Origin: Niastella populi
GTDB lineage: Bacteria > Bacteroidota > Bacteroidia > Chitinophagales > Chitinophagaceae
Length of the DNA: 64,000 nucleotides
Assembly: GCF_002078015.1 (NCBI RefSeq)
Contig: NZ_LWBP01000203.1
Coordinates: 21,158 to 85,157, forward strand
Direction of reading: 5' to 3'
In this document: positions 8,094 through 17,286 of the stretch, piece after piece
How positions within the stretch are numbered: the first letter of the stretch is position 1
Layout: each line of letters begins with the position of its first letter
Notes under the pieces: generated by a model
Databases searched by the model: none
Seen by the model: only the letters and a program-made list of their open reading frames with translations
Told to the model about the DNA's origin: nothing
Translations under genes and position numbers: made by a program

Positions 8094-8153
8094 GTTGTTC
8101 AGTTATTGAGTTGTTCAGTTATTAAGTTGTTCAGTTATTGAGTTGTTCAGTTC
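8085..8153. repeat. 8-mer array, family A (GTTATTGA-GTTGTTCA)
   Basis: About eight 8-bp units alternate GTTATTGA and GTTGTTCA. The array begins inside the preceding gene and provides its TGA stop (8091-8093). The same family is found at 27997-28084 and 45692-45720. Confidence 0.9.
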
Positions 8154-8170
8154 AATGTGGCTGATTTTGT

Positions 8171-8253
8171 TTTCCCTTCTACATTGAGAATTCAACATTC
8201 GGTATTCGATATTTTTTCATTTCTCTGTTCTTCATTTTTAATTTTTTATTTCC
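8171..8253. repeat. Heptamer array, family J (ATTCAAC/ATTCGGT/ATTCGAT, TTCATTT)
   Basis: It begins CTTCTACATT, then ATTCAAC-ATTCGGT-ATTCGAT, and passes into T-rich TTCATTT words. The same order of words is seen at 26168-26264 and 52749-52918. Confidence 0.75.
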
Positions 8254-8254
8254 A

Positions 8255-8290
8255 ATAAAAAAGCCCCCGTTATTCACAGCGGCTTCTTTA
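8255..8290 (-). terminator. Terminator of ssb
   Basis: A weak stem AAGCC/GGCTT (8261-8265, 8281-8285) with extra pairs in the loop is followed on the minus strand by a T-run (8260-8255). Confidence 0.5.
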
Positions 8291-8309
8291 TTATTTCACG
8301 ATCTCAAGA

Positions 8310-8759
8310 TTAGAATGGAAGATCATCAACCGGCTCATTGAATCCGCTGCCGCCCGATGATGCCGGCGCACTTGTTTTTTGCGCAGGTGCTGCATATTGA
8401 TTGCTGCCGCCGCTGTAATCGCCACCGCCGCCGCTGCCTTCAGGACGACCGCCTAATAATTGTATTGAAAGCACCCGCAGGGTGAGTGAAGCGCCATATG
8501 TTCCGTCTTGTTTGGTAAACGTTCTTACTTCAGGATTTCCTTCCACATAAACCTGGGTTCCTTTGCGCAGGTAAGGCGCAATACCCGTACGGTCGCTCCA
8601 GTAAGCACAATCAACCCAAATGGTTTTGTCCTTCTGGTTACCCTGGGCGTCACGAAACCTTTCTGTATGCGCTACTGTAAAATTCATTACAGTTTTTCCA
8701 TTCACATTATTGGTAACACAATCTTTACCCAGGTTGCCGATTACTTGTAACTTAATCAT
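8310..8759 (-). CDS. ssb: Single-stranded DNA-binding protein
   Basis: 149 aa, starting at ATG 8757-8759 (MIKLQVIGNLGKDC). Residues 1-110 form the OB fold typical of SSB: FTVAHTERFRD, KTIWVDCAYW and YLRKGTQVYVEGNPEVR. A Gly/Ser-rich linker follows, then the acidic tip EPVDDLPF that docks replication and repair enzymes. The protein coats ssDNA as a tetramer. The start is shifted from an upstream in-frame codon because the family begins with this methionine. It lies between a convergent gene and an M14 peptidase gene, with no operon partner. Confidence 0.95.
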   Translation of the reverse strand: MIKLQVIGNLGKDCVTNNVNGKTVMNFTVAHTERFRDAQGNQKDKTIWVDCAYWSDRTGIAPYLRKGTQVYVEGNPEVRTFTKQDGTYGASLTLRVLSIQLLGGRPEGSGGGGDYSGGSNQYAAPAQKTSAPASSGGSGFNEPVDDLPF

Positions 8760-8814
8760 ACTTAATAAATTTAGCTTCGTACTTAATATTGTTTGGTGAG
8801 GCAATTTAAGAATA

Positions 8815-8945
8815 ATATGCTAATTAGCTAATGTGCTAATTAGCTAATAAAAAATATCATATTTAAGTAGTCCTTACGCATTGTAGCGAGCTTAAATGTT
8901 AGTGGTTTCCCATTAGCATATTAGCACATTAGCTAACTAGCTAAT
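8815..8945. repeat. 34-bp inverted arms of family C around a 63-bp core
   Basis: The left arm 8815-8848 and right arm 8912-8945 are complementary at about 29 of 34 positions, including 17 uninterrupted bases (TTAGCTAATGTGCTAAT). Both arms are built of 8-bp words. The right arm contains the TAG stop of the M14 peptidase gene (8941-8943). The core has no recognisable content. Confidence 0.85.
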
Positions 8946-11529
8946 TTTTCCCCGATCCCGGTTCAATCAGTCGCCCAAAGAAGATCGCATTCATGAACAG
9001 TTTTGTTCCGCCCAGCCAGAAAGCCCTGAAGTTGGGATTGTCTGCAATAGAAATAACCCGGCCGTTGCCCACTGTGTTAACCAGTACCGCCGCCGAGTTC
9101 TTAATGGCCTCATAATTTTCTTTTGTCACAAAGCCGCTTTGCAAAGGTTTATCGCCATACACGAGCGGGTTGGAATACGGGTTTTTATTTCTTTCAGGAT
9201 ACACTGCATTCGCTTTGAAAAGATCAACGAACGGATAGTTGTAGCCGTAAGCCAGCGGATGGCTCAGGTCGGTAATAGCCCTGAAAATGGCGCCGTTCAT
9301 TTTTTGCGCGCCAAGCCGGTATTCGCGTTCAATATAAGCGATCTGTTTGGTGGTGTCTTCTTTTACCTTTTTGAACCCAACATTGGTAATGCCGTTCTGC
9401 GCTGCCCATTGCACCGCTTCTTCGGTAACAATAAAAGTGCCGCCGCCCTGGATCCAGTTGCGCAGCTTTTCTTTATCGAGACCATTGTAATTGCCACCCA
9501 CCATAATAAGGGTATTGTATTTACTCAGGTCGATGCGGTTGAACGCCGGCACTTCGAGGTGGGTTGATGGAATGTTGAACCGCTGATCGAGCAGGAACCA
9601 GATCTCACCGGCATCAGTTGCATTTACACCGGTGCCGGTAAGCATGGCAATAGATGGTTTCGGCACCAGGCGCATTCTGTGACTGCCCAAATCACTGCCG
9701 CTGATGGCATTACCGGTATTGATGGCAAACACCGTAATTCCATTTTTTTCTGCAATATTTTTTACCTGCTGATATAATTGATCGGTATCGGCGGTTTGTG
9801 TTTTTACCGGGATAAAAATAGTGCCATAATTGAACTTGTGCACGCCGTTGTGTACAGCGATCTCAAATGGCGCGGATGCCGTACGGGTAAGTATGCCTGC
9901 TTCCTGTAAAGCATACAATGCCCGGGGTGCATAAAACTCATCCCACTCAAACAGGTAGGCATAACTGCTTTTACCACCGGCTACGGTTCCGGCTGGCTGA
10001 ACGGCTTTATCGATCTTTGCGCCCATCAGTGCGGGCGCAAAACGAATGGCGTTCAATTCTGCATAAGGAAGGCCAAAGGCCAGGGGCAGCGTCCAGGCGG
10101 TAATGTCGTAGAAAAGGCTATCCTTAAAACTGAGGGTTTTATCAAAAATGGCCCTGATCACTTTATGCTGGGTTTGACCGGCCGGCACTACATATGCATT
10201 GCCTTTTTCGAAAGTAAAACCATCGGCCTGCATGGAAGTGCTCAGTTCATATACATCTATCTGCTGGCGCCGTAACATCTCAATAAACAAGGCTGTCTTG
10301 CTTTTATCGTTTGCACTTCCGAACACATATCCTTTTACCGGTGCGGCGGCAGCTTCTGTGAATACATTTTTGTAAAAATCCCGTTGGTAGGTAAGGAATT
10401 CTTTTCGCAATGCTTTGGCGCCTTCGAGAGTTGAAAGGGTAGCGGTGAATTGATTTTTAATGGTGAACGGAAAACGCAGGATGCCATGTTCCGTTTTTTG
10501 CGCATGACCGCGCGATGAAGCCTGTTCAAACAAAATACCTATGGCGCCATTGATATCGGGGTAGGTAGAACCTTTTCCATAATAAAAGTCATCGTAGTTC
10601 TCTTTGGTAAAATAAAGGGAACCTATGCGGTCGAGAAAGGCGGCATGATAAGCGCCCAGTTTGCCGGTAAGCTCCTGGTTGCCGGCAGGGGTAAGCGGGT
10701 TCACCCGCGAAGGCACGCCGGGCTGAAAAAAGAAGGTGGCATTAACGCCCTGTTCGTGGTGATCGGTTAAAATATTGGGTTTCCATTTATGGAACCATTG
10801 CAGTCTGTTACGGCTTTCAACATGTACCAGCGGCAGCCAGTCGCGGTTAAGATCGAACCAGTAATGGTTGAACCGGCCGCCGGGCCATACTTCGTGAAAT
10901 TCGCGGCTGTCGGGATCGGTAACCAGTGTTTTGCTTTTGTGCTGGTTTACCCAGGTGCTGAAGCGTTGCAAGCCATCGGGATTGAAGGAAGGATCGAAAA
11001 GGATCACCGTATTTTCGAGCAGTTCGTCAATTTGTTTACCCTGTGCCGCGGCGAGGTAATAAGCGCTTACAAGGGCGGCATTGGAGCCGCTCGATTCATT
11101 GCCATGAATGGAATGACCGATGTACACCACGATGGGCATGTTGTTTATATCTACGGAAGCGGATCGCTGCGGGTTGCATAACTGAACATGCTGTTCCCTG
11201 ATGGCTTCCAGCCGCTGGTGATTTTGCGGTGAGGTAATGATCAGCAGCACCTGCGGACGGCTTTCATAGGTAAAGCCCATCACTTCCAGTTTTACGCGGT
11301 TGGGGGCTGCAGCCGCAATAACCTGCATATAATTCACCAGCCGGTCGTGCGTTACATGCCATTCGCCAGGTTCGTGATAGATGATCTCCCCGGGTTTTGG
11401 AATGGAAGGGTTATAAGTGACGCTATCGGGCAGGTAATAATCAAGGTTTTGAGATGAAGCAATATGAAAAATGAAGAGGAAGCAGGACAGAATTGCCCAT
11501 GCCCGTTTACAGGAATCGGGTTTTCTCAT
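8941..11529 (-). CDS. Secreted M14-family zinc carboxypeptidase, large
   Basis: 862 aa from ATG 11527-11529 (MRKPDSCKRAW); residues 1-27 are a signal peptide ending in ASSQ. An M14 domain follows: the zinc motif HGNE is at 142-145, with further family stretches NPDGLQRFS, FDLNRDWLP, LTDHHEQG and GILFEQASSRG. It probably trims peptides in the periplasm or outside the cell. The C-terminal half (about 450-862) has a glutamine-amidotransferase-like flavour (LIMVGGNYNGLDKEKLRNWIQGG). This M14 plus GATase-like layout is common in secreted Bacteroidota peptidases. The first 58 codons of the longer open frame are not supported. Confidence 0.88.
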   Translation of the reverse strand: MRKPDSCKRAWAILSCFLFIFHIASSQNLDYYLPDSVTYNPSIPKPGEIIYHEPGEWHVTHDRLVNYMQVIAAAAPNRVKLEVMGFTYESRPQVLLIITSPQNHQRLEAIREQHVQLCNPQRSASVDINNMPIVVYIGHSIHGNESSGSNAALVSAYYLAAAQGKQIDELLENTVILFDPSFNPDGLQRFSTWVNQHKSKTLVTDPDSREFHEVWPGGRFNHYWFDLNRDWLPLVHVESRNRLQWFHKWKPNILTDHHEQGVNATFFFQPGVPSRVNPLTPAGNQELTGKLGAYHAAFLDRIGSLYFTKENYDDFYYGKGSTYPDINGAIGILFEQASSRGHAQKTEHGILRFPFTIKNQFTATLSTLEGAKALRKEFLTYQRDFYKNVFTEAAAAPVKGYVFGSANDKSKTALFIEMLRRQQIDVYELSTSMQADGFTFEKGNAYVVPAGQTQHKVIRAIFDKTLSFKDSLFYDITAWTLPLAFGLPYAELNAIRFAPALMGAKIDKAVQPAGTVAGGKSSYAYLFEWDEFYAPRALYALQEAGILTRTASAPFEIAVHNGVHKFNYGTIFIPVKTQTADTDQLYQQVKNIAEKNGITVFAINTGNAISGSDLGSHRMRLVPKPSIAMLTGTGVNATDAGEIWFLLDQRFNIPSTHLEVPAFNRIDLSKYNTLIMVGGNYNGLDKEKLRNWIQGGGTFIVTEEAVQWAAQNGITNVGFKKVKEDTTKQIAYIEREYRLGAQKMNGAIFRAITDLSHPLAYGYNYPFVDLFKANAVYPERNKNPYSNPLVYGDKPLQSGFVTKENYEAIKNSAAVLVNTVGNGRVISIADNPNFRAFWLGGTKLFMNAIFFGRLIEPGSGKN

Positions 11530-11634
11530 AATGACGCTTAAGGTTTGGTTGTTTAGAGTGACGGGGAAAGATAAGACAAATGGAAGAAAAATAATTTGGA
11601 GATTTCTGATGGGAAACCGCAGGTAATAATGTAA

Positions 11635-11778
11635 GAGTGCAGCCAAAGCAACGGTCATTCTGTACCCACATTGCAAAAGACATACGGCGGCGATCAGTTT
11701 CAACTTGTGAGTATTAACGCCTGGGACAAAAAGGAGCAGATCGGTTTTACCGAACTCATAACTGGTATATTTCCGTAA
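11635..11778 (+). pseudogene. Fragment resembling a thioredoxin-like/TlpA protein
   Basis: The frame is open for 47 codons between stops and has no start codon of its own. It encodes SVPTLQKTYGGDQFQLVSIN and AWDKKEQIGFTELITGIFP. The pattern PTLxKxYGxDxFQLVSxNxWD resembles the segment after the CxxC site of secreted thioredoxin-like proteins. The CxxC half is absent. The rest of the 413-bp gap 11530-11942 shows only a GC-rich imperfect palindrome at 11858-11881 and the mnmA promoter. It may be a decayed gene or a chance frame. Confidence 0.35.
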
Positions 11779-11914
11779 GGACTTCGTTACCGCAACGGGC
11801 GTTCAACCGCAGCGTCTTTCAACAATTTAACGGCTTTTGTGTTATTGTGCCTGGTAGCACCGGTAAGGAGACCGGCCGGTGTGAGCATAAACACCCCCTT
11901 TGGACCATTAATTG

Positions 11915-11922
11915 TATATTTG
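11915..11922 (+). promoter_or_regulatory. -7 box of mnmA
   Basis: TATATTTG fits TAnnTTTG and ends 20 nt before the ATG at 11943. No Shine-Dalgarno sequence is present, as usual in Bacteroidota. Confidence 0.55.
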
Positions 11923-11942
11923 CACCCTTATTTTATTAGTAT

Positions 11943-13037
11943 ATGAGCCGGAAAGGAAAAGTTTTGGTGGCAATGAGCGGCGGTATCGACAGTACCGTTA
12001 CGGCCCTGATGCTCAACGATCAGGGATATGAAGTGGTGGGTATTACCATGAAAACATGGGACTATGCAGCCAGCGGCGGCAGCAAGAAGGAAACCGGCTG
12101 TTGTAATATCGATTCTTTCAACGATGCCCGTATGGCGGCAGTTCAGCACGGGTTCCCGCACTATATTCTGGATATTCGCGACGAATTCGGCGATTTTGTG
12201 ATCGAGAATTTTGTAGATGAATACCTGGCAGGCCGCACGCCCAATCCCTGCGTTATGTGTAATACACATATCAAATGGCGGGCGCTGCTGAAACGGGCCG
12301 ATGCCCTGGGGTGCGAATTTATCGCTACCGGCCATTATGCCAATGTACACCAGCATGAGAACGGCCGGTTTTACCTAAGCAAAGGCGTTGATGAAACCAA
12401 GGACCAGAGCTATGTGCTTTGGGGCCTGCAGCAGGACCTGTTGAGCCGCACCCTGTTGCCGTTGGGAACCTATCATAAAACGGCCATCCGCCAGATGGCG
12501 CTTGACTACGGGTACCCCGAGCTGGCAAAAAAGAGCGAAAGCTATGAGATCTGTTTTGTGCCCGATAACGATTACCGCGGGTTTCTGAAAAGAAGGGTAG
12601 AAGGGCTGGAAGAAAAAGTAACCGGCGGCTTCTTTGTAGATAAAACGGGTAAAGTGTTGGGGAAACATAAAGGATATCCTTTCTACACCATCGGCCAGCG
12701 TAAAGGGTTGGATATCACCTTTGGCAAACCGGTGTATGTTACCAATATCATTCCCGAAACCAATACGGTAATGCTGGGCGAAGAAGATGATCTCAACCGC
12801 CAGGAAATGGTGGTAAGCAAGATCAACTGGATCAAATACGACGGTATAACCGACGGAACCGAAGCCATTACAAAGATCCGTTATAAAGATAAAGGCGCAT
12901 TGGCCAGCTTACATAACCATCCCAACGGGGTGCATGTACAATTTTCGCATTATGCCAAAGGCATTGCACCCGGACAAAGCGCCGTGTTCTACGAAGGGGA
13001 TGATGTAATTGGTGGCGGAGTGATACAGCGCGGATAA
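11943..13037 (+). CDS. mnmA: tRNA-specific 2-thiouridylase MnmA
   Basis: 364 aa. It thiolates U34 of tRNA-Lys, -Glu and -Gln, activating the uridine with ATP and taking sulfur from a relay. The PP-loop SGGIDS is at residues 12-17. TPNPCVMCNTHIKW holds the first catalytic Cys and ESYEICFVP the second. GHYANV, KDQSYVLWGLQQ and TIGQRKGL are also family hallmarks. The length matches the family. It is preceded by a -7 box and followed by a strong terminator, so it is a single-gene unit. Confidence 0.96.
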   Translation: MSRKGKVLVAMSGGIDSTVTALMLNDQGYEVVGITMKTWDYAASGGSKKETGCCNIDSFNDARMAAVQHGFPHYILDIRDEFGDFVIENFVDEYLAGRTPNPCVMCNTHIKWRALLKRADALGCEFIATGHYANVHQHENGRFYLSKGVDETKDQSYVLWGLQQDLLSRTLLPLGTYHKTAIRQMALDYGYPELAKKSESYEICFVPDNDYRGFLKRRVEGLEEKVTGGFFVDKTGKVLGKHKGYPFYTIGQRKGLDITFGKPVYVTNIIPETNTVMLGEEDDLNRQEMVVSKINWIKYDGITDGTEAITKIRYKDKGALASLHNHPNGVHVQFSHYAKGIAPGQSAVFYEGDDVIGGGVIQRG

Positions 13038-13082
13038 TAAGCCTGATTTTCAGGCAATAAATAATTGTTTATCAACGTTACC

Positions 13083-13114
13083 AACCGTTCCGGTGTTCCG
13101 GAACGGTTTTTTTT
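13083..13114 (+). terminator. Intrinsic terminator of mnmA
   Basis: A perfect 11-bp stem AACCGTTCCGG/CCGGAACGGTT with a 4-nt loop runs directly into eight T residues. Confidence 0.92.
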
Positions 13115-13177
13115 ATAAAGCAACAAAAACACCCCCGGGGTTGTCTGTAACAAAGTCGCTGTTTTACAAATTGTTGT

Positions 13178-13951
13178 ATGAAGAAATGTTTTATCTCCGT
13201 GATCGCCGCCGGTATCCTGTTTGTTAGTCTTATTCAGTTGGCCGGCTGCGATAAAAAAGACGATGGTTTTACCTCCGATGCGGTTACTGATTACATGCAG
13301 CTGCAACCAGGTAAATATATCCTGTACCGCCTCGACTCTATGCGGTTCACCAATTTTGGGCAGAAAGACACCATTATATCGTACCAGGCGAAAGACATTG
13401 TTGAAGAAGCCTATACCGATGGCATGAACCGCTCCGGCTGGCGCATAGTGCGGTATTTGCGCGATTTTAACAGCACTAATGATAACGACTGGCGCCCCAT
13501 GATGACCTATAGTGTTATTCCTTCAGGCAATTCCATTGAACTGAGCGAAAACAATTTCCGCTATATAAAGCTAACCACCCCTGTAAGGGATGGCCGCAGC
13601 TGGCGGGGCAATGGCTACCTGCCCAACAATCCTTACCAGGACCTGTACGAATTCAGCAACGATGAAGATATTCAGGAGTGGGACTACACCTACCAGGATG
13701 TTCACACGCCGCTTACCTTTAACAATAAGACATACGATACCACCATCTCTGTGCTGCAGATAGCCGATTCGGCCAATTTGCCCATCCAGGCCAATGTGCC
13801 TGCTTCCAAAACCTATTGGATTGAAAAATATGCCAAAGGCGTAGGCCTTGTATATAAAGAAGTTGAGATATGGGAATACCAGCCGCCAACATCCGTTTCA
13901 GGATACCGGCACGGATATGGCTTGAAATTGACTATTATAGATCATAATTAG
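13178..13951 (+). CDS. Lipoprotein of unknown function
   Basis: 257 aa. The signal peptide ends in the lipobox LAGC (Cys24), followed by DKKDD, so the protein is lipid-anchored and possibly surface exposed. The body is rich in aromatic residues and Asp/Asn and has no recognised motif; YMQLQPGKYILYRLDSM suggests a beta-rich fold seen in uncharacterised Chitinophagaceae lipoproteins. It lies 14 bp upstream of the subtilisin gene on the same strand, so the two are probably co-transcribed. It may assist or bind the protease; that is inference from position only. Confidence 0.75.
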   Translation: MKKCFISVIAAGILFVSLIQLAGCDKKDDGFTSDAVTDYMQLQPGKYILYRLDSMRFTNFGQKDTIISYQAKDIVEEAYTDGMNRSGWRIVRYLRDFNSTNDNDWRPMMTYSVIPSGNSIELSENNFRYIKLTTPVRDGRSWRGNGYLPNNPYQDLYEFSNDEDIQEWDYTYQDVHTPLTFNNKTYDTTISVLQIADSANLPIQANVPASKTYWIEKYAKGVGLVYKEVEIWEYQPPTSVSGYRHGYGLKLTIIDHN

Positions 13952-13965
13952 CCAACTACTGCTCC

Positions 13966-15927
13966 ATGAAAAGAATACCTACGCTGGTACTTTTGCTGAT
14001 CGCCACTACCGGATTAACGCAAGCGCAGTTCAGCCGTTATATTGTTCAGTTCACCGATAAAAAAGGAACGCCATATACGCTCTCGAACCCGTCGGCTTAT
14101 TTATCGGCAAAATCAATTGCCCGCAGAACAAGCCAGCAATTGGCAATCGATTCAACCGATCTGCCGGTAAACCCGGCCTATATAGAAAGCATTCGCAATA
14201 TCCCCAATGTTACCGTCATCAGCACTTCAAAGTGGTTGAACCAGGTGCTCATAAGAACCTCCGATCCGAATGCTGTAACCACCATCAACGCATTACCATT
14301 TGTAAAAAGGTCAGGCACCATAGCTCCCCGTATTGGCCGCAGCAATGGCCTTTCGGGCGAACAGGCCGGTGAAGGGCCGGTTTCGGCTAACAATGTCAAT
14401 GGGTTAACAGGCACTACTGCCTTTGACTACGGCAGCATGTATAACCAGATCCATATACACAACGGCGATTATTTACATAAGCTGGGTTTTACAGGTCGTG
14501 GTATGACCATTGCCGTGCTCGATGCCGGCTTTCTGAATTACCTCACCAACCCGGTTTTTGATAGTGTGCGGTTGCAGGGAAGGTTGTTGGGCACCTGGGA
14601 TTATGTGAACAATGAGGCCAGTGTGAATGAAGACAATGTACATGGCGCCAGTGTTTTTTCCCTGCTGGCATCAAACCGGCCGGGTGTGCTGGTAGGTTCT
14701 GCCCCACATGCCAGCTACTGGTTATTGAAAACGGAAGATACCAACAGCGAATACCCGGTTGAAGAACAACACTGGGCCGTAGGCGCTGAATTTGCCGATA
14801 GCGCAGGCGTTGATATGATCTCTTCCTCACTGGGATATGCCGATTTCGATAATTCTATATTTAATTATTCTTACCCGCAACGCAACGGTAAAACGGCCAT
14901 GATCTCCATTGCCGCCAACATGGCTGCAAAAAAGGGGATCCTCGTAATTGTGGCCGGTGGCAACAGTGGGAACAGTTCGGGCGACGGAAAATTTATTGGT
15001 TGTCCGGCCGATGCCGATAGCGCCTTTACCATCGGTTCAATAGATATAAACCGGAATATAGCATCAACCAGCAGTTGGGGGCCCAACGGGGCCGGACTGT
15101 TAAAGCCCAACGTGGTTTCTGTTGGGCTGAACGCGGTTATCGCCAATTCATCAACCGGTAACCCCGCAACGGGCAGTGGTACTTCCTTTGCCTGCCCCAA
15201 CCTCGCCGGGTTGGTTGCCTGTTTATGGGAAGCGTTTCCAGAGGTTACGAATATGCAGCTTATAGATGTCATTCAGCAAAGCGCCGACCAGTATAATACT
15301 CCCGACTTCCGGTTCGGTCATGGCGTTCCTGATTTCAAAAAAGCCGTGGCATTGCTTACCAAAAAATATGCAACTGCAGGTACTTCCTTCAATAACTGTA
15401 TTGTTTCAATAAGCTGGAAAAGTAAGGACGATACCAGCACAACCTATACCGTGCAAAAGAAAATGCCCGGTGAAAGCGGTTTTGCCACCATTGGCCAAAT
15501 CAACTCTTCTTCAGTATCGTTCCAGGCCAACAGTTATATGTTCAACGATACCATGCGCGTTGCCGGTAACGGTACCGCTCAATACCGGATAATACAAACC
15601 AATCGCTCGGCCGATACCACCTTCGAGATCGCCAGCCTGCAGCAGGCCATCAACACTGTTTGTTTTCCCGATAATACCATGATGGCTTTGCCCAGTCCAT
15701 TCGATCAACAATTGTCGATAGTGGTGAATTTGCCTGAAGCCATCGGTAATATGGGTATTAAAATAACCGATATGATGGGCCGCGTAGTGTATGCAAAAAA
15801 GGCCGATAAACCGGCCGGTTATTACAGCACTACAGTATACACCGGAAGCTGGAACGCCGGTATTTACGAGATAACTGTGTACAACGGCAATAAGAGATTG
15901 TACGACCGCAAAGTGTTGAGGAAATAG
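13966..15927 (+). CDS. Secreted S8 subtilisin-like serine protease with T9SS sorting domain
   Basis: 653 aa. The signal peptide is about residues 1-20. A propeptide-like segment precedes the catalytic domain, where the triad is visible: Asp186 in AVLDAGF, His226 in NVHGASV and Ser407 in GSGTSFACP. The oxyanion Asn is in VAGGNSGN. The C-terminal 80 residues (LPSPFDQQLSI through LYDRKVLRK) look like a type A sorting domain used by the type IX secretion system, so the enzyme should be exported across the outer membrane. It is probably co-transcribed with the lipoprotein gene 14 bp upstream. The gene ends 8 bp before a convergent methyltransferase gene. Confidence 0.9.
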   Translation: MKRIPTLVLLLIATTGLTQAQFSRYIVQFTDKKGTPYTLSNPSAYLSAKSIARRTSQQLAIDSTDLPVNPAYIESIRNIPNVTVISTSKWLNQVLIRTSDPNAVTTINALPFVKRSGTIAPRIGRSNGLSGEQAGEGPVSANNVNGLTGTTAFDYGSMYNQIHIHNGDYLHKLGFTGRGMTIAVLDAGFLNYLTNPVFDSVRLQGRLLGTWDYVNNEASVNEDNVHGASVFSLLASNRPGVLVGSAPHASYWLLKTEDTNSEYPVEEQHWAVGAEFADSAGVDMISSSLGYADFDNSIFNYSYPQRNGKTAMISIAANMAAKKGILVIVAGGNSGNSSGDGKFIGCPADADSAFTIGSIDINRNIASTSSWGPNGAGLLKPNVVSVGLNAVIANSSTGNPATGSGTSFACPNLAGLVACLWEAFPEVTNMQLIDVIQQSADQYNTPDFRFGHGVPDFKKAVALLTKKYATAGTSFNNCIVSISWKSKDDTSTTYTVQKKMPGESGFATIGQINSSSVSFQANSYMFNDTMRVAGNGTAQYRIIQTNRSADTTFEIASLQQAINTVCFPDNTMMALPSPFDQQLSIVVNLPEAIGNMGIKITDMMGRVVYAKKADKPAGYYSTTVYTGSWNAGIYEITVYNGNKRLYDRKVLRK

Positions 15928-15935
15928 TGGTGGCT

Positions 15936-17120
15936 TTATAGTTTTTGAAATACCGCTCCAAACAAAGTATCTGCTTTCAGGTTATAACCGGTCATCAGTG
16001 CCCACCGGTGCAACTGCAGCGAATGCTGTTGCTGAATATGTTCCACCACTTCTTCGTTTTCCTGCTTAAATACAGAACAGGTGCAGTACAGAAGAAACCC
16101 ACCCGGTTTTAGCATTGTGATGGCATTGTCTGTTATCTTTTTTTGCAGCATGCTGTACCGGTTAATTTGTTGGGGATCGAAATAATACAATTGTTCGGGG
16201 GTACGGCTCCAGGTACCGGAGCCGCTGCAGGGCACATCGGTTATGACAATATCGAATAATGACTGTTGAATGTTGAAGGCTGAAATGGAAAGGTCGCCTG
16301 CAAAAGCATGATAATGGCTGATGCCTGCTGCTGCAAAACGCTTTTCAAGATTTATCAGAATGGTTTTTCTGACATCCGAAACGGTGAGGTTAATGTTTTT
16401 GAAGATATCGAAAGCAAGAATTGATTTACCGCCGCTGGCAGCGCAGGCGTCCCAGATGTCGGGCGTTTTGTTGGCCGTATGCCTTGCGTAAGAAGAAGTG
16501 CGAATCAATTCCATCAACTCGCCGATCCGTTGCGAACTATGATCCTGGATCACCGCTTCCTTATCAACTTCAATGATAGTATCGATCTTTGAAGCATTGG
16601 GTAATGCCAGGCAGGAAGGCGCGGTTTCACGGAATGTGATGCCTGCCTGTTGCAGTTTATTTTTTACCATTGTTTCCTTACCCGGCCGCAGACGCAGGAA
16701 CAGATCGGGTTGGGTTAGAAAAGATGAACATAACGCTTCGTGATCGATGCCGTTGCTAAGTTCATTTTTCCAGGGAAACAGCTCGTGAATATTAAAGGGA
16801 TGGTTTAACTCCGAAAGTTTTTCTTGCAGGGAAAAACGGGTTTTATCGTTCCACTCCGGTTGCAGGTATTGCAGCAGTTCGTTGGGTTCGTGGCTGCAAA
16901 GAAAAAGCCCGGTTAGTATCCGTTCTTCTGCCGGTAGTTGTGGTAATGCTTTTCCCAGCCTGAAAAATGCGTAACATAAATGCGCAATATTCTTCCTGTC
17001 TTTTGACCCGTATTTTTTATGCTGGCTGAAGAACTGTTTTATAAAACTCCCAAATGGCTGTGTTCCGTTGTATTGTTGCAACAGCTGCACCGCGGTGTTC
17101 AGATGGGAGAAATATTTCAT
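15936..17120 (-). CDS. RsmB/NOL1-type RNA cytosine-C5 methyltransferase
   Basis: 394 aa from ATG 17118-17120 (MKYFSHLNTAVQ). The C-terminal half carries the SAM-binding motif ACAASGGKS, then SDVRKTIL, the DVPCSGSGTWSRTPE motif and LLYCTCSVFKQENEEVV, the last holding the catalytic Cys of the NOP2/Sun family. The N-terminal 150 residues are helical, like the NusB-like domain of RsmB. It likely methylates a cytosine of 16S rRNA; the exact position cannot be told. The enzyme is shorter than typical RsmB (about 430 aa). Confidence 0.85.
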   Translation of the reverse strand: MKYFSHLNTAVQLLQQYNGTQPFGSFIKQFFSQHKKYGSKDRKNIAHLCYAFFRLGKALPQLPAEERILTGLFLCSHEPNELLQYLQPEWNDKTRFSLQEKLSELNHPFNIHELFPWKNELSNGIDHEALCSSFLTQPDLFLRLRPGKETMVKNKLQQAGITFRETAPSCLALPNASKIDTIIEVDKEAVIQDHSSQRIGELMELIRTSSYARHTANKTPDIWDACAASGGKSILAFDIFKNINLTVSDVRKTILINLEKRFAAAGISHYHAFAGDLSISAFNIQQSLFDIVITDVPCSGSGTWSRTPEQLYYFDPQQINRYSMLQKKITDNAITMLKPGGFLLYCTCSVFKQENEEVVEHIQQQHSLQLHRWALMTGYNLKADTLFGAVFQKL

Positions 17121-17137
17121 AGGGATGCAAGTTAATC

Positions 17138-17232
17138 GTGAAACGGCAAACGGCAAACTTCGTCGCGGCGTTCATCGGAATCGTCAATCGGCAATTCGCC
17201 TTCGCCAGGCTATGGCGCCATTCACGATTCAC
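17138..17232. repeat. Heptamer arrays, family F/E, with inverted ends
   Basis: CGGCAAA-CGGCAAA and ATCGTCA-ATCGGCA-ATTCGCC words flank a GC-rich core containing CTTCGCCAGGCTATGGCG. ATCGTGA at the left and TCACGAT-TCACGAT at the right are inverted. It lies upstream of the propeller sensor kinase gene. Confidence 0.7.
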
Positions 17233-17286
17233 GATCCGCATTCTCCTAAAAAAATAATAACTTACTTATCCAACTCCTCTGCTGCT

